Shown: piece by piece, positions 1 to 7,744 of the stretch
Layout: each line of letters starts with the position of its first letter
Position numbering within the stretch: position 1 is the first letter of the stretch
Assembly: GCA_945868435.1 (NCBI GenBank)
Contig: CAMBLG010000005.1
Coordinates: 62,001-126,000, forward strand
Reading direction: 5' to 3'
Length of the DNA stretch: 64,000 bases
From: an uncultured Lachnospiraceae bacterium
GTDB lineage: Bacteria > Bacillota > Clostridia > Lachnospirales > Lachnospiraceae
Notes under the pieces: generated by a model
The model's database searches: none
What the model was told of the DNA's origin: nothing
The model's input: only the letters and a program-made list of their open reading frames with translations
Translations under genes and position numbers: made by a program

Positions 1-1
1 A

Positions 2-325
2 TTAACAGGAAGAGCAACTAAGAAGGCAGAAGTACGTTATTCTGCGGGTGAGGATTCGAAGCCTATTGCCAGGGTGACGCTTGCGGTCAATCGCCGGTAT
101 CGTTCTGAGAATGATGGACAGACGGCTGATTTTATCAATTGTGTTGCATTTGGTAAACAGGCGGAGTTTCTCGAGCGGTTTGGTGAAAAGGGCGTCAAAT
201 TTGAGGTCAGAGGAAGAATCGTAACAGGCGACTACACTGATAAGGATGGAAAGCGGGTTTTTACAACAGATGTTGTCATTGAGGATATTGATTTTGCAGA
301 AAGCAAGAAATCTTCAAATGATTGA
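2..325 (+). CDS. ssb: Single-stranded DNA-binding protein (5' end outside window)
   Basis: Open frame from base 2: LTGRATKKAEVRYSAGEDSKPIARVTLAVNRRY...DFINCVAFGKQAEFLERFGEKGVKFEVRGRI..., typical SSB OB-fold. Confidence 0.93.
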   Translation, partial: LTGRATKKAEVRYSAGEDSKPIARVTLAVNRRYRSENDGQTADFINCVAFGKQAEFLERFGEKGVKFEVRGRIVTGDYTDKDGKRVFTTDVVIEDIDFAESKKSSND

Positions 326-371
326 TAATTCGTTGTTGTATTTACTGTGGATCCAGGGAGAGGTGGTTGTC

Positions 372-575
372 ATGTGGTTGCGAAAGTATATCCTGTGCTA
401 TCGCAAAGTGGATAGCAGGCCGCGAGATGATGGAGGCGTGGATGATGAGTACACGGAGCAGTTGGCAGAGATTTTTGCATATACGGACGCGCAGGCGTAT
501 CGATTTGCAATGGAAATCTGTAATACTGATGACGTGATTTCTCTTGAGTGCGCAGTCCGTCATTGTAGTTATTAG
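372..575 (+). CDS. Small hypothetical protein (67 aa)
   Basis: MWLRKYILCYRKVDSRP...; start preceded by GGGAGAGGTGGTTGTC, matching the initiation region of many genes here. Confidence 0.6.
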   Translation: MWLRKYILCYRKVDSRPRDDGGVDDEYTEQLAEIFAYTDAQAYRFAMEICNTDDVISLECAVRHCSY

Positions 576-576
576 A

Positions 577-616
577 AAAAATCAGCTGCTTCGTGAACAC
601 GATGCAGCTGATTTTT
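577..616 (+). terminator. Intrinsic terminator
   Basis: AAATCAGCTGC / GCAGCTGATTT 11-bp stem followed by T-run. Confidence 0.8.
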
Positions 617-749
617 CAAAGACCGTACAGGAAATTTACGAAGATGATGTACGGAATGAGCTGTGGTTATTAAGGTGACTTACGCTTTGAGTGCATTGAG
701 AAAGGTGTGCTGAAATGCGTATCAGGTTCTTGCATGGAGGGTATTTATC

Positions 750-914
750 ATGAATGACAGAGAGTTTATCTGCAGTCTTGCAGAGGATGTTGCGTCCAGT
801 TTGAGCGTGCTGGATATGTTTGCAGTGGATCAAAGCCTGAAAGATAGTGTTGAGAAGCTTCAGGAGATCCGGGAAGACGCATGGAAACTGGCGTTGTCTT
901 TGAAAAAGAAATAA
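750..914 (+). CDS. Small hypothetical protein (54 aa)
   Basis: MNDREFICSLAEDVASSLSVLDMFAVDQSLKDSVEKLQEIREDAWKLALSLKKK; GGAGGGTATTTATC upstream; below ORF-track cutoff. Confidence 0.6.
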   Translation: MNDREFICSLAEDVASSLSVLDMFAVDQSLKDSVEKLQEIREDAWKLALSLKKK

Positions 915-915
915 G

Positions 916-962
916 CGAAGAAAAGGAAGGATGTCTGCTTCTGGCAGGCTCCTTCCTTTTCT
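916..962. terminator. Bidirectional terminator between convergent genes
   Basis: GAAAAGGAAGGA...TCCTTCCTTTTC stem with A/T tails. Confidence 0.75.
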
Positions 963-2246
963 TTAACTTTTTTTGTATTGGTCGTTGACTTTCTCTGCAA
1001 AGTGGTCATAATCTTTCTCTATGCAGTTAACAAGACGTTGAAATTCTGTGGTTTTTGTTGCTTCCGGCGTGGCCTTTATGTGGTCCATGTAATGGCCAAC
1101 AAAGTCGCAAGCCCAGAGCTCCCAGCTTTCGTAAGGAACGAGTGATGTATCAATCTGCTTTAGTGTAATAACGTAAAGCTGCTCCAGCTGCTTATCGCTG
1201 AATTGGAAGAACTCTTCCGTAAATACCTTGTTTCTTGCGTTTTCGACTCTCCGTTCCTTCTCCTCTTCATGTTCCAGCTCTTTTGCGGTACGTCGTTCGT
1301 CGAAAAATGCCTGTTTCTTTTCCTCGTATTCCAGACCGTTATCGAATAGGGACAGCTGTTCATATCTTCCGCTTTCCTTTTCCAGTTCCTTTGCGATAAG
1401 CGTCTCCGTCTGCAGCTGTTCGCTTCGCGTTTTCCGGTCAAAGAAGAATGTGATGGTCTGATAGCTTCTGGTAGGGTTGCCGTAAAGGTCTGTCTTTTTT
1501 ACCGCATAATCGATCCGGATGTCGGTGTAGGTGTTGATGTCGTTTTTTGCCGGTTCAAGGATATCTCTCCGGAAGACCGCAAAATTCTTCCAATGTTTCG
1601 GGATCAGTGGCTCTCCGGTCTCTTCGTCAAAGTCGGCGATCAGTTCCTTGAACTGCTGCAGATCGAAATACCACATCAGGTTATTAAATTCGTATGATTT
1701 CAATATCTCATAAATACGCGGAGAGTAGGAGTGCTTCATCCGTATGATACATTCAAAGGTGTATGAAGTGAAGTAGGTGTTATCCTGCTTCTTTTGTTCC
1801 ACCAGGGAATAGATATACGGGGCCATGTCTTCGTGAAATTTAATTTTATACGTGCCGGCACTGTTGGGAGACCGGTCTTTTATATGTACGGTGTTGAACC
1901 AGCGGACAATCTGAATTTCGGTTCCGTCTTTATTTATGCTTCTCCAGCTTTTGTCTGATAAATGCTGGAGCATGTCTGTGAGCTCGCTATAATTGTAGAC
2001 AGCTTTTCCGCGCAGACCGATGGCCAGAGCAAATTCCCGGGCAGAAAACGTATACTCTGTGTCCGGAGAGTCTCCCGGCCGTACTTTTGTGAGCATATAT
2101 AACACCATTTTCTGCTCCCGGAGAGTCAGATTTATACGGCTGTTCTGAATCATGTCGTTTCTTTTGGATATGATAAGAGCGTGTGCAAATGATTTTAGCC
2201 GCTCGATCTCATCTTTTTTAACTTGTACCGAAAGTTGTTCACTCAT
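963..2246 (-). CDS. Plasmid replication initiator, RepB / Rep_3 family
   Basis: MSEQLSVQVKKDEIERLKSFAHALIISKRNDMIQNSRINLTLREQKMVLYMLTKV... twin winged-helix Rep_3 pattern; adjacent iterons. Confidence 0.88.
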   Translation of the reverse strand: MSEQLSVQVKKDEIERLKSFAHALIISKRNDMIQNSRINLTLREQKMVLYMLTKVRPGDSPDTEYTFSAREFALAIGLRGKAVYNYSELTDMLQHLSDKSWRSINKDGTEIQIVRWFNTVHIKDRSPNSAGTYKIKFHEDMAPYIYSLVEQKKQDNTYFTSYTFECIIRMKHSYSPRIYEILKSYEFNNLMWYFDLQQFKELIADFDEETGEPLIPKHWKNFAVFRRDILEPAKNDINTYTDIRIDYAVKKTDLYGNPTRSYQTITFFFDRKTRSEQLQTETLIAKELEKESGRYEQLSLFDNGLEYEEKKQAFFDERRTAKELEHEEEKERRVENARNKVFTEEFFQFSDKQLEQLYVITLKQIDTSLVPYESWELWACDFVGHYMDHIKATPEATKTTEFQRLVNCIEKDYDHFAEKVNDQYKKS

Positions 2247-2277
2247 ATGTGTTTCTCTGCTTCTCCTTTTCCTGTTA

Positions 2278-2380
2278 TGCCACATTTTACTTACAAACCC
2301 CCAGGAAAAGTCAAGCGCATTTATGAATAATCCGGGAAAGAAGTGTAATTTTTCTCAATTTGTGAGCAAAATGTGGCATT
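2278..2380. promoter_or_regulatory. Divergent iteron half-operators in rep upstream region
   Basis: ATGCCACATTTTACTTACA (2278-2296) and its inverted counterpart TGTGAGCAAAATGTGGCAT (2361-2379). Confidence 0.7.
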
Positions 2381-2444
2381 ATATGGCGTGTGTTGATGTC
2401 AAGCTGCCTGTTTTCCCGAAATTGAGTCCGGTACATAATTTGCT

Positions 2445-2610
2445 CACACTACCACAATTTCCTCACATTATGCCACATTTTACTCATAATACCCCACATT
2501 TTCCTCACAGTTACCCATAATCTGCTCACATATCCCACACTTTCCTCATGCTACTCCATGTTTTCCTCGCATAAATCCAACTTTTTCCTCACAAAATCCG
2601 TGCTTTCTTC
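2445..2610. repeat. Iteron array (eight degenerate ~21-bp units) of the replication origin, followed by AT-rich tract
   Basis: Units such as CACATTATGCCACATTTTACT, CATAATACCCCACATTTTCCT, CACATATCCCACACTTTCCT, CATGCTACTCCATGTTTTCCT; 2611-2690 is very AT-rich. Confidence 0.88.
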
Positions 2611-2720
2611 TTATTTATATATAAAATAGATAACATAAATAAAAAGATATATAGAATAAATAACATACCATAGAGTATTTATGTGGATGTAGTTGTGTCC
2701 TCAGCTCATTAACGAAAACA

Positions 2721-2743
2721 AAATGTGAGGAAAAATTGTATGT
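2721..2743 (-). repeat. Isolated inverted iteron copy
   Basis: AAATGTGAGGAAAAATTGTATGT; near-identical copy at 4281-4303. Confidence 0.65.
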
Positions 2744-2904
2744 TTGGTCGGCTTGTGATAAAGACGGTTATAGTTCTACGAGGTAAGACAGAAGACAGAA
2801 TGCCGCTTCCATGGAATTAACCGGATTAACCGGATAGCCGAATAAAGGTTGGTTCTTCATGTTTTTGTTGTCATTTTAACCTTAGTATGATAATATAGGT
2901 TTAT

Positions 2905-3064
2905 AAAATTTATTTTAGTTGATCCTTTGGATTCTCCAAAGGAATGTTCAGGTATCCGTTTTGGAATGTGATGCTCCTGCTTTTTAGCAGGAGTTTTTTT
3001 ATTGCTAAAACCGGGTGCCTATGTTTATTTTTACCGCAAATGCGGAGAAAGGGTGGTATTTATG
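2905..3064 (+). promoter_or_regulatory. Conserved 5' leader RNA, copy A
   Basis: AAAATTTATTTTAGTTGATCCTTTGGATTCTCCAAAGGAATGTTCAGGTATCCG...GCTCCTGCTTTTTAGCAGGAGTTTTTTT...TTTACCGCAAATGCGGAGAAAGGGTGGTATTTATGG; also at 7585, 16916 and 56337. Confidence 0.9.
2974..3000 (+). terminator. Intrinsic terminator inside leader copy A
   Basis: CTCCTGC TTTTTA GCAGGAG TTTTTTT. Confidence 0.85.
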
Positions 3065-3565
3065 GAACTTGTATTAGCAGTATTAGAGTCAGAAGAAAAA
3101 AATATTACAATCTCAATTCCTCCTGTCATCTCGGAAGATGTGATACGTGACGTACGAAATGTTCTGCCGGGAAGAATCGACTATGAGATTGTACGGAATC
3201 CGTTCCCGTTTCCTGTCAGCAGGTATGACGACGTGTTGGATATCCTTAAGGGGATTATGTCCAGCGGATATGCGTTGGATTCGCCGGAGCTTGCGTGCCT
3301 CTGTCATGCTAATAATGGCGACTGGAGGGATGCGCTCAAAATGATTCAGGGGCATTCGTATGTACTCGTTTCCGGTTTGCAGATTCCCTGGACGAAACAC
3401 CCGACCTATGCCGATTTCGCAAAATATATCTTCGAAAACGGCCTGACGGAAGTGGACGGAGGACAGGTTGAGGGCGACTGGGCGGCGGCTTGGAATCTTC
3501 TGGAAGAGGAAGAGGACTGGCTTGACGTTTATTGCCCTGGTGGTTCATGTGCTATAAGGTTCTAG
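3062..3565 (+). CDS. Hypothetical protein (167 aa)
   Basis: MELVLAVLESEEKNITISIPPVISEDVIRDVRNVLPG...; downstream of leader copy A. Confidence 0.75.
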   Translation: MELVLAVLESEEKNITISIPPVISEDVIRDVRNVLPGRIDYEIVRNPFPFPVSRYDDVLDILKGIMSSGYALDSPELACLCHANNGDWRDALKMIQGHSYVLVSGLQIPWTKHPTYADFAKYIFENGLTEVDGGQVEGDWAAAWNLLEEEEDWLDVYCPGGSCAIRF

Positions 3566-3580
3566 AGAGGTGGTGTTATT

Positions 3581-3940
3581 ATGGACAAATTGGTTTATGT
3601 TGATCCGGAATACGGAACGGACATTACTGATGATGTCGGAGAAAAGATGGCAGAGATCCATCCATCCCAAAAGGTATTGCTTGGGGTGAACGATGGGGCT
3701 CCTGCTGCAATTTACCATGTGTTTTACCGGTATTATACCGGCCGCGGGAATGCAAGAGCGCAGGAAAAGTATATGTTTCTTCCTAAGCGGGGCGACGGCT
3801 GGGATACTGTGGAACTGGTGCGTATTTTTATGGATTGGTGTGAAAGGTTCAACAGAAGACATCCGTATCGAAGGATATCGAACATTCAAGTGTGTTCCAT
3901 TGAGCCGTTTGCACTGTCAGAAAGAGAGGTTGTGTTATGA
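3581..3940 (+). CDS. Hypothetical protein (119 aa)
   Basis: MDKLVYVDPEYGTDITDD...; AGAGAGGTGGTGTTATT upstream. Confidence 0.7.
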   Translation: MDKLVYVDPEYGTDITDDVGEKMAEIHPSQKVLLGVNDGAPAAIYHVFYRYYTGRGNARAQEKYMFLPKRGDGWDTVELVRIFMDWCERFNRRHPYRRISNIQVCSIEPFALSEREVVL

Positions 3941-4218
3941 GGGCTGATTTTATTGACACGATGGAGCGGATTTTCTTTGAGAAGAATTTTGAGTACTCCG
4001 GCAGTAAAGAGACAGTTCAAAAAAATCTTGAAAAAGCGAATCTTCTTGTAGAGACTTACGGAAAGAAAGCAGCGCAGTTGGCAGAGGATGTGGAAGACGG
4101 TATCGCGTTTGATGAGTCAGATGCGATATTGACGGTTCAAAGCTATGCGTTGGCAGTAAGATTCAAAGAACGATTTGAGAGCGAAACTGGAAGAGCATGT
4201 GCTAGAGCATCGTATTGA
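3937..4218 (+). CDS. Hypothetical protein (93 aa)
   Basis: ATGA overlap with previous gene; MRADFIDTMERIFFEKNFEYSGSKETVQKNLEKANLLV... Confidence 0.7.
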   Translation: MRADFIDTMERIFFEKNFEYSGSKETVQKNLEKANLLVETYGKKAAQLAEDVEDGIAFDESDAILTVQSYALAVRFKERFESETGRACARASY

Positions 4219-4280
4219 CCAGGCAAGAAAGGATAGGTCTGCATCACATGGATGATGTGGACCTATTTTTTCTTTTTGTG

Positions 4281-4303
4281 AAATGTGAGGAAAAGTTGTA
4301 TGT
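4281..4303 (-). repeat. Distal inverted iteron copy
   Basis: AAATGTGAGGAAAAGTTGTATGT, one mismatch to 2721-2743. Confidence 0.65.
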
Positions 4304-4382
4304 GCATAAGGTATGGGATATGCACATTATGGAAGGTGTTTTTTGTGCGGCGGCTGGTATAAAAAATTTTGGATGATATCTA

Positions 4383-4413
4383 TTGACTTTTTATATTGGT
4401 TTGTGACTAGAAT
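4383..4413 (+). promoter_or_regulatory. Promoter TTGACT-N19-TAGAAT
   Basis: Shares sequence and 19-bp spacer with promoters at 31294 and 44183. Confidence 0.7.
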
Positions 4414-4455
4414 ACACCATGCTGGGTTACAGAAAGCGAGAAAGGAGCAGATTAA

Positions 4456-6516
4456 ATGGGTAATGGAAAGAATGGGTGGTGGGGAAACCGCCGTTCACAG
4501 AAAGAGGAAATCCAGGATGAACAGAACGGAAAGGACATGGAAAACAAAGGTAATCCGGAAAGGGTATACCGACAGGATGAGTTGTTTGACATGGCGTATA
4601 AGTCCTACAGAAAAGAGTCTACGACAGAAGATGTCATGAGCAGAAGGGCGTTTCGTGAAGATGTGTGGTGGAATGCTGCTGTGATCAAAGGATATTTAAG
4701 GAAAGAAGAATATCGTGCGTACCTTTCCCTTATGGGGGATAATGCCCGAAATGTTCCAGAGGATGACGTGGTGCGCGATGCATATGTGCCGGAGGATAAT
4801 CCGGATGCATCTGATGAAGCCTATGAAGTGAAATTGATGGAGGAGTCGGAGGGAATTAAGTCTCTTGCAGGAGATGTACAAAACATCCTTAAAAGGGATG
4901 AGGTGGATCGGAGTCTTCCTCCGGAGCCGAATTATAGAACGGACTTTGATGAACCGGAATGTGAGGAAGAGACAGAATCTATGGGAAAAAACGAGGAGTT
5001 GCAGACAGATGATTCTGGTGACCAGGGCATGGGAGAGAATGAAGCAGACGCTTCCGGGGATACCTCAGATGTCATGGATGGCGAAGAAGGTGTTATGACA
5101 GCAGATGAACCAGTACAGCCCATTGAGGTTGACACTGACCGGGATGATCAGATTTCGGATTCTTTTGGCAGATCTTTGGAACATCTGATAGACACCTATG
5201 CGGACACTGCTGCGGCACCGGAAGAACATGTTTGTGGTGAGCAGAAAGAGGAGGGCGCAATAGAGGAAAAAGTTATTGAGCCGGAAGCAGAGGATTCGAT
5301 CCCTGTTGAAGAGGCGGGCGGGCGTGATAGTTGGTCTGAAAATCCTCTCAGGGAGTGGATAGAAACAGATGCCCGAACAGATAGTGCTGGGCAGCAGTCA
5401 AACGAGGTGAAAGCGCCTTCGGATGAAGGTGTTATGGTTGAGGAATCCGAAGATCTGAACGAGGATGATAGTCTGTCAGAAAATTCTCATCCCGAATCGG
5501 CAGAAGAGGAGGAAACGGTTTCTCAAGCAAATGAAAACAGGGATGCTAATGAGACGGAGGAAATACTTACAGGAGACGAGGCTGTTGCGCAGGAAGAACC
5601 GTTGACAGACGAGGTGCCTGATGAAAAGAGTAACGAACGTGCAGAAGATGTATCCCGGGCTGCTGATGCGGGAACAGATTTAGAATCTGGGTCCGCGGAG
5701 AAAAAGTTTTTCGAAACGACAGGTATTAGACAGACTGATGAGAATTGTTTGTCTGAGCATGAACAGGATGAGAAGAATCGTGTGGTAGAAGAGAAGAATA
5801 AGGAGGAGAACATGTTGAACAGGGAAAACGGAGTAGACGAAGTAAGAACAGGAGATATGACTGCGGCGGATATATCATATATCTTTGGCAACAAGGAGGT
5901 TGTGGCGTTACTGCGGAAGTCGATTTATTGTGACCCGGAGGATTCTTCAAGGGATTCAGACCTGAAGGATCTGAGTATTGACGAGATTTTTGAGCAGCTG
6001 CTTCGTGTAGGTGGTGTCAATAAGAATATTCCTTACATTGTCAAGACGGTCAAGGATGTATATCTGCACCAGATCGAGGAGATGGAGGATGGTATCAGCC
6101 ACAAGCGCCAGAAAGAGCTCCTTTTGGCCATGATCGAACAGATCCGTAAGCTGAGCCGCTATGAGTACGGGGATGATTTCAACGCTTATCTTGAGAGAGA
6201 GGTTGGATTGGATTCCGGAGAATGTGCAAAGATTGGCGTGAAGGAAGGTCCTGGCGGTAAAAAGGCTATTACGCTTGAAATTGCCGGTGAGGGTATAAAT
6301 GAAGTATACGAGCTTACGGGAGCTTCATTCATGGATGTAATGAGGGTGATGAATAAATTCGAGCAGTGCTCTGTTGGTGAAAGGGATGTGGATATTCTCG
6401 CATTTTTGCATTGCTTTGGTATTACCACAAAGCGCGCAGAGAGACGGGATAATAAAGCAACGTTCTTTTACGACAAAAAGAAGCATTTTGTCAAGAAACA
6501 GAAGGTGGAACTGTAA
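4456..6516 (+). CDS. Large acidic protein with long disordered Glu/Asp-rich linker and conserved-looking C-terminal domain
   Basis: 686-aa ORF; low-complexity acidic middle; C-term ...FGNKEVVALLRKSIYCDPEDSS... Confidence 0.75.
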   Translation: MGNGKNGWWGNRRSQKEEIQDEQNGKDMENKGNPERVYRQDELFDMAYKSYRKESTTEDVMSRRAFREDVWWNAAVIKGYLRKEEYRAYLSLMGDNARNVPEDDVVRDAYVPEDNPDASDEAYEVKLMEESEGIKSLAGDVQNILKRDEVDRSLPPEPNYRTDFDEPECEEETESMGKNEELQTDDSGDQGMGENEADASGDTSDVMDGEEGVMTADEPVQPIEVDTDRDDQISDSFGRSLEHLIDTYADTAAAPEEHVCGEQKEEGAIEEKVIEPEAEDSIPVEEAGGRDSWSENPLREWIETDARTDSAGQQSNEVKAPSDEGVMVEESEDLNEDDSLSENSHPESAEEEETVSQANENRDANETEEILTGDEAVAQEEPLTDEVPDEKSNERAEDVSRAADAGTDLESGSAEKKFFETTGIRQTDENCLSEHEQDEKNRVVEEKNKEENMLNRENGVDEVRTGDMTAADISYIFGNKEVVALLRKSIYCDPEDSSRDSDLKDLSIDEIFEQLLRVGGVNKNIPYIVKTVKDVYLHQIEEMEDGISHKRQKELLLAMIEQIRKLSRYEYGDDFNAYLEREVGLDSGECAKIGVKEGPGGKKAITLEIAGEGINEVYELTGASFMDVMRVMNKFEQCSVGERDVDILAFLHCFGITTKRAERRDNKATFFYDKKKHFVKKQKVEL

Positions 6517-6544
6517 CATGATGTGAGATTTCACTGGACTTATC

Positions 6545-6677
6545 CGGGCATGAATATATAATAGATATCGGCATGAACATACCAGTCTCCTACCGGATCG
6601 TGTGGCGGTAGAGGTAACGGCACACGTTTCCGGTCTTGTAATCCGGTGTGCCGATATCTGCTATGTATTCATGCCCG
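6545..6677 (+). ncRNA. Candidate structured RNA with 29-bp terminal stem
   Basis: CGGGCATGAATATATAATAGATATCGGCA pairs with TGCCGATATCTGCTATGTATTCATGCCCG (two G-U, one mismatch); internal helices; followed by TTTT. Confidence 0.75.
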
Positions 6678-6746
6678 TTTTATAATCATTTGCCTTTTCT
6701 TCTCAGAGAGGGAATTAAGTATATCACAAGAGCCATGGTTTTACTT

Positions 6747-6782
6747 CCTCCTTCCCGTTGTCCGGAAGGAGGAGGAAGGAGG
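6747..6782 (+). promoter_or_regulatory. Anti-SD / duplicated-SD translational switch candidate
   Basis: CCTCCTTCC (6747-6755) can pair with GGAAGGAGG at 6764-6772 or with the true SD copy at 6774-6782. Confidence 0.6.
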
Positions 6783-6788
6783 GGTGCC

Positions 6789-7199
6789 GTGTTAAAGAAG
6801 CAGGAGTATTACGCTAAGATGATCCAGTATCAGGAAATGACTGCAGTGCGGCGGATTAATGATGCGTATTGCAACGAAGATGAGTTTAATAATATCAAAA
6901 ATGAATTGGTGCAGTGTGTGGAAAGCGGCCTTAAATACCTTACAACTAGTATTCAGGCGGATGGGTTGGCTTGTATTCGAGCAGGGGCATTAGTATCCCG
7001 CAGAGTTCTTCCGTTTCGCGTTCAGAAATGGGTGCCGTTTTGCAATCAGCTTGAAGGGCTTCTTGAAAAATTGAAGAATGGAGACTGCATTGATGAAGAG
7101 GATTATGTGGATACGTATCTTGCATGTTCTTTGGTTGGACGGATTATTCTTCCTGTAAAGCTCGCCATGATGCAGCTTTGTGGTAAGAATGGACAGTAG
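6789..7199 (+). CDS. Hypothetical protein (136 aa), GTG start
   Basis: VLKKQEYYAKMIQYQEMTAVRRINDAYC...; GGAAGGAGG SD 6 nt upstream of GTG. Confidence 0.65.
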   Translation: MLKKQEYYAKMIQYQEMTAVRRINDAYCNEDEFNNIKNELVQCVESGLKYLTTSIQADGLACIRAGALVSRRVLPFRVQKWVPFCNQLEGLLEKLKNGDCIDEEDYVDTYLACSLVGRIILPVKLAMMQLCGKNGQ

Positions 7200-7254
7200 T
7201 GTGGACATGAGACGAAGTTAGTGATTGAGACAGCTTGGAAAGGAGAATAAAATT

Positions 7255-7473
7255 ATGTTAATGAAAAAAGAGGAGATTGAAAAGAATTTAAAACAGGTGA
7301 ATATAGGGGATGAAGTTGTAATTGTCCGTTATTCTTCAGATGCTAGAGATACTTGTGATTATATGGAGGGTAAAGTAAAGTCTGTTACAGATAAAACATT
7401 AACGATCTCATTTGTTACGATGCCCGATAAAAGAGTGAAAAAAGATATGATTGTCTCATTAAAAATCAGATAA
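7255..7473 (+). CDS. Small hypothetical protein (72 aa)
   Basis: MLMKKEEIEKNLKQVNIGDEVVIVRYSSD...; AAAGGAG SD. Confidence 0.65.
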   Translation: MLMKKEEIEKNLKQVNIGDEVVIVRYSSDARDTCDYMEGKVKSVTDKTLTISFVTMPDKRVKKDMIVSLKIR

Positions 7474-7584
7474 GTTATTCGGACAAGTTTCAGAGTTTAA
7501 AGTAATTATTTCTGGGATTTTATGGGGACTACGACAGGGAAAGGTGTTGAATTATGTTCGTTTGTATGTTATGATATTATTGTT

Positions 7585-7744
7585 AAAATTTATTTTAGTT
7601 TATCCTCTGGAATCATCCCGGGGAATGTTCAGGTATCCATTTTGGAATGTGATGCTCCTGCTTTTTAGCAGGAGTTTTTTATTGCCAAAATTGGGTGCCT
7701 ATGTTTATTTTTACCGCGAATGCGGAGAAAGGATGGTATTTATG
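7585..7744 (+). promoter_or_regulatory. Conserved 5' leader RNA, copy B (terminator 7655-7680)
   Basis: Same layout as copy A; CCTCTGGAATCATCCCGGGG hairpin, CTCCTGC/GCAGGAG terminator, CCGCgaatGCGG RBS hairpin. Confidence 0.9.

Noticed and set aside
342-833. Antisense ORFs opposite ssb-downstream genes, and many other overlapping ORFs in the track
   Set aside because: No SD, no recognisable domains, and shadowed by better-supported genes; treated as frame artefacts
2445-2610. Repeat array as a possible CRISPR
   Set aside because: Units are contiguous ~21 bp with no spacers, beside a Rep gene and AT-rich tract: iterons
6545-6677. Retron msr-msd or group II intron fragment
   Set aside because: No reverse transcriptase gene nearby and no intron domain V-like sequence recognised
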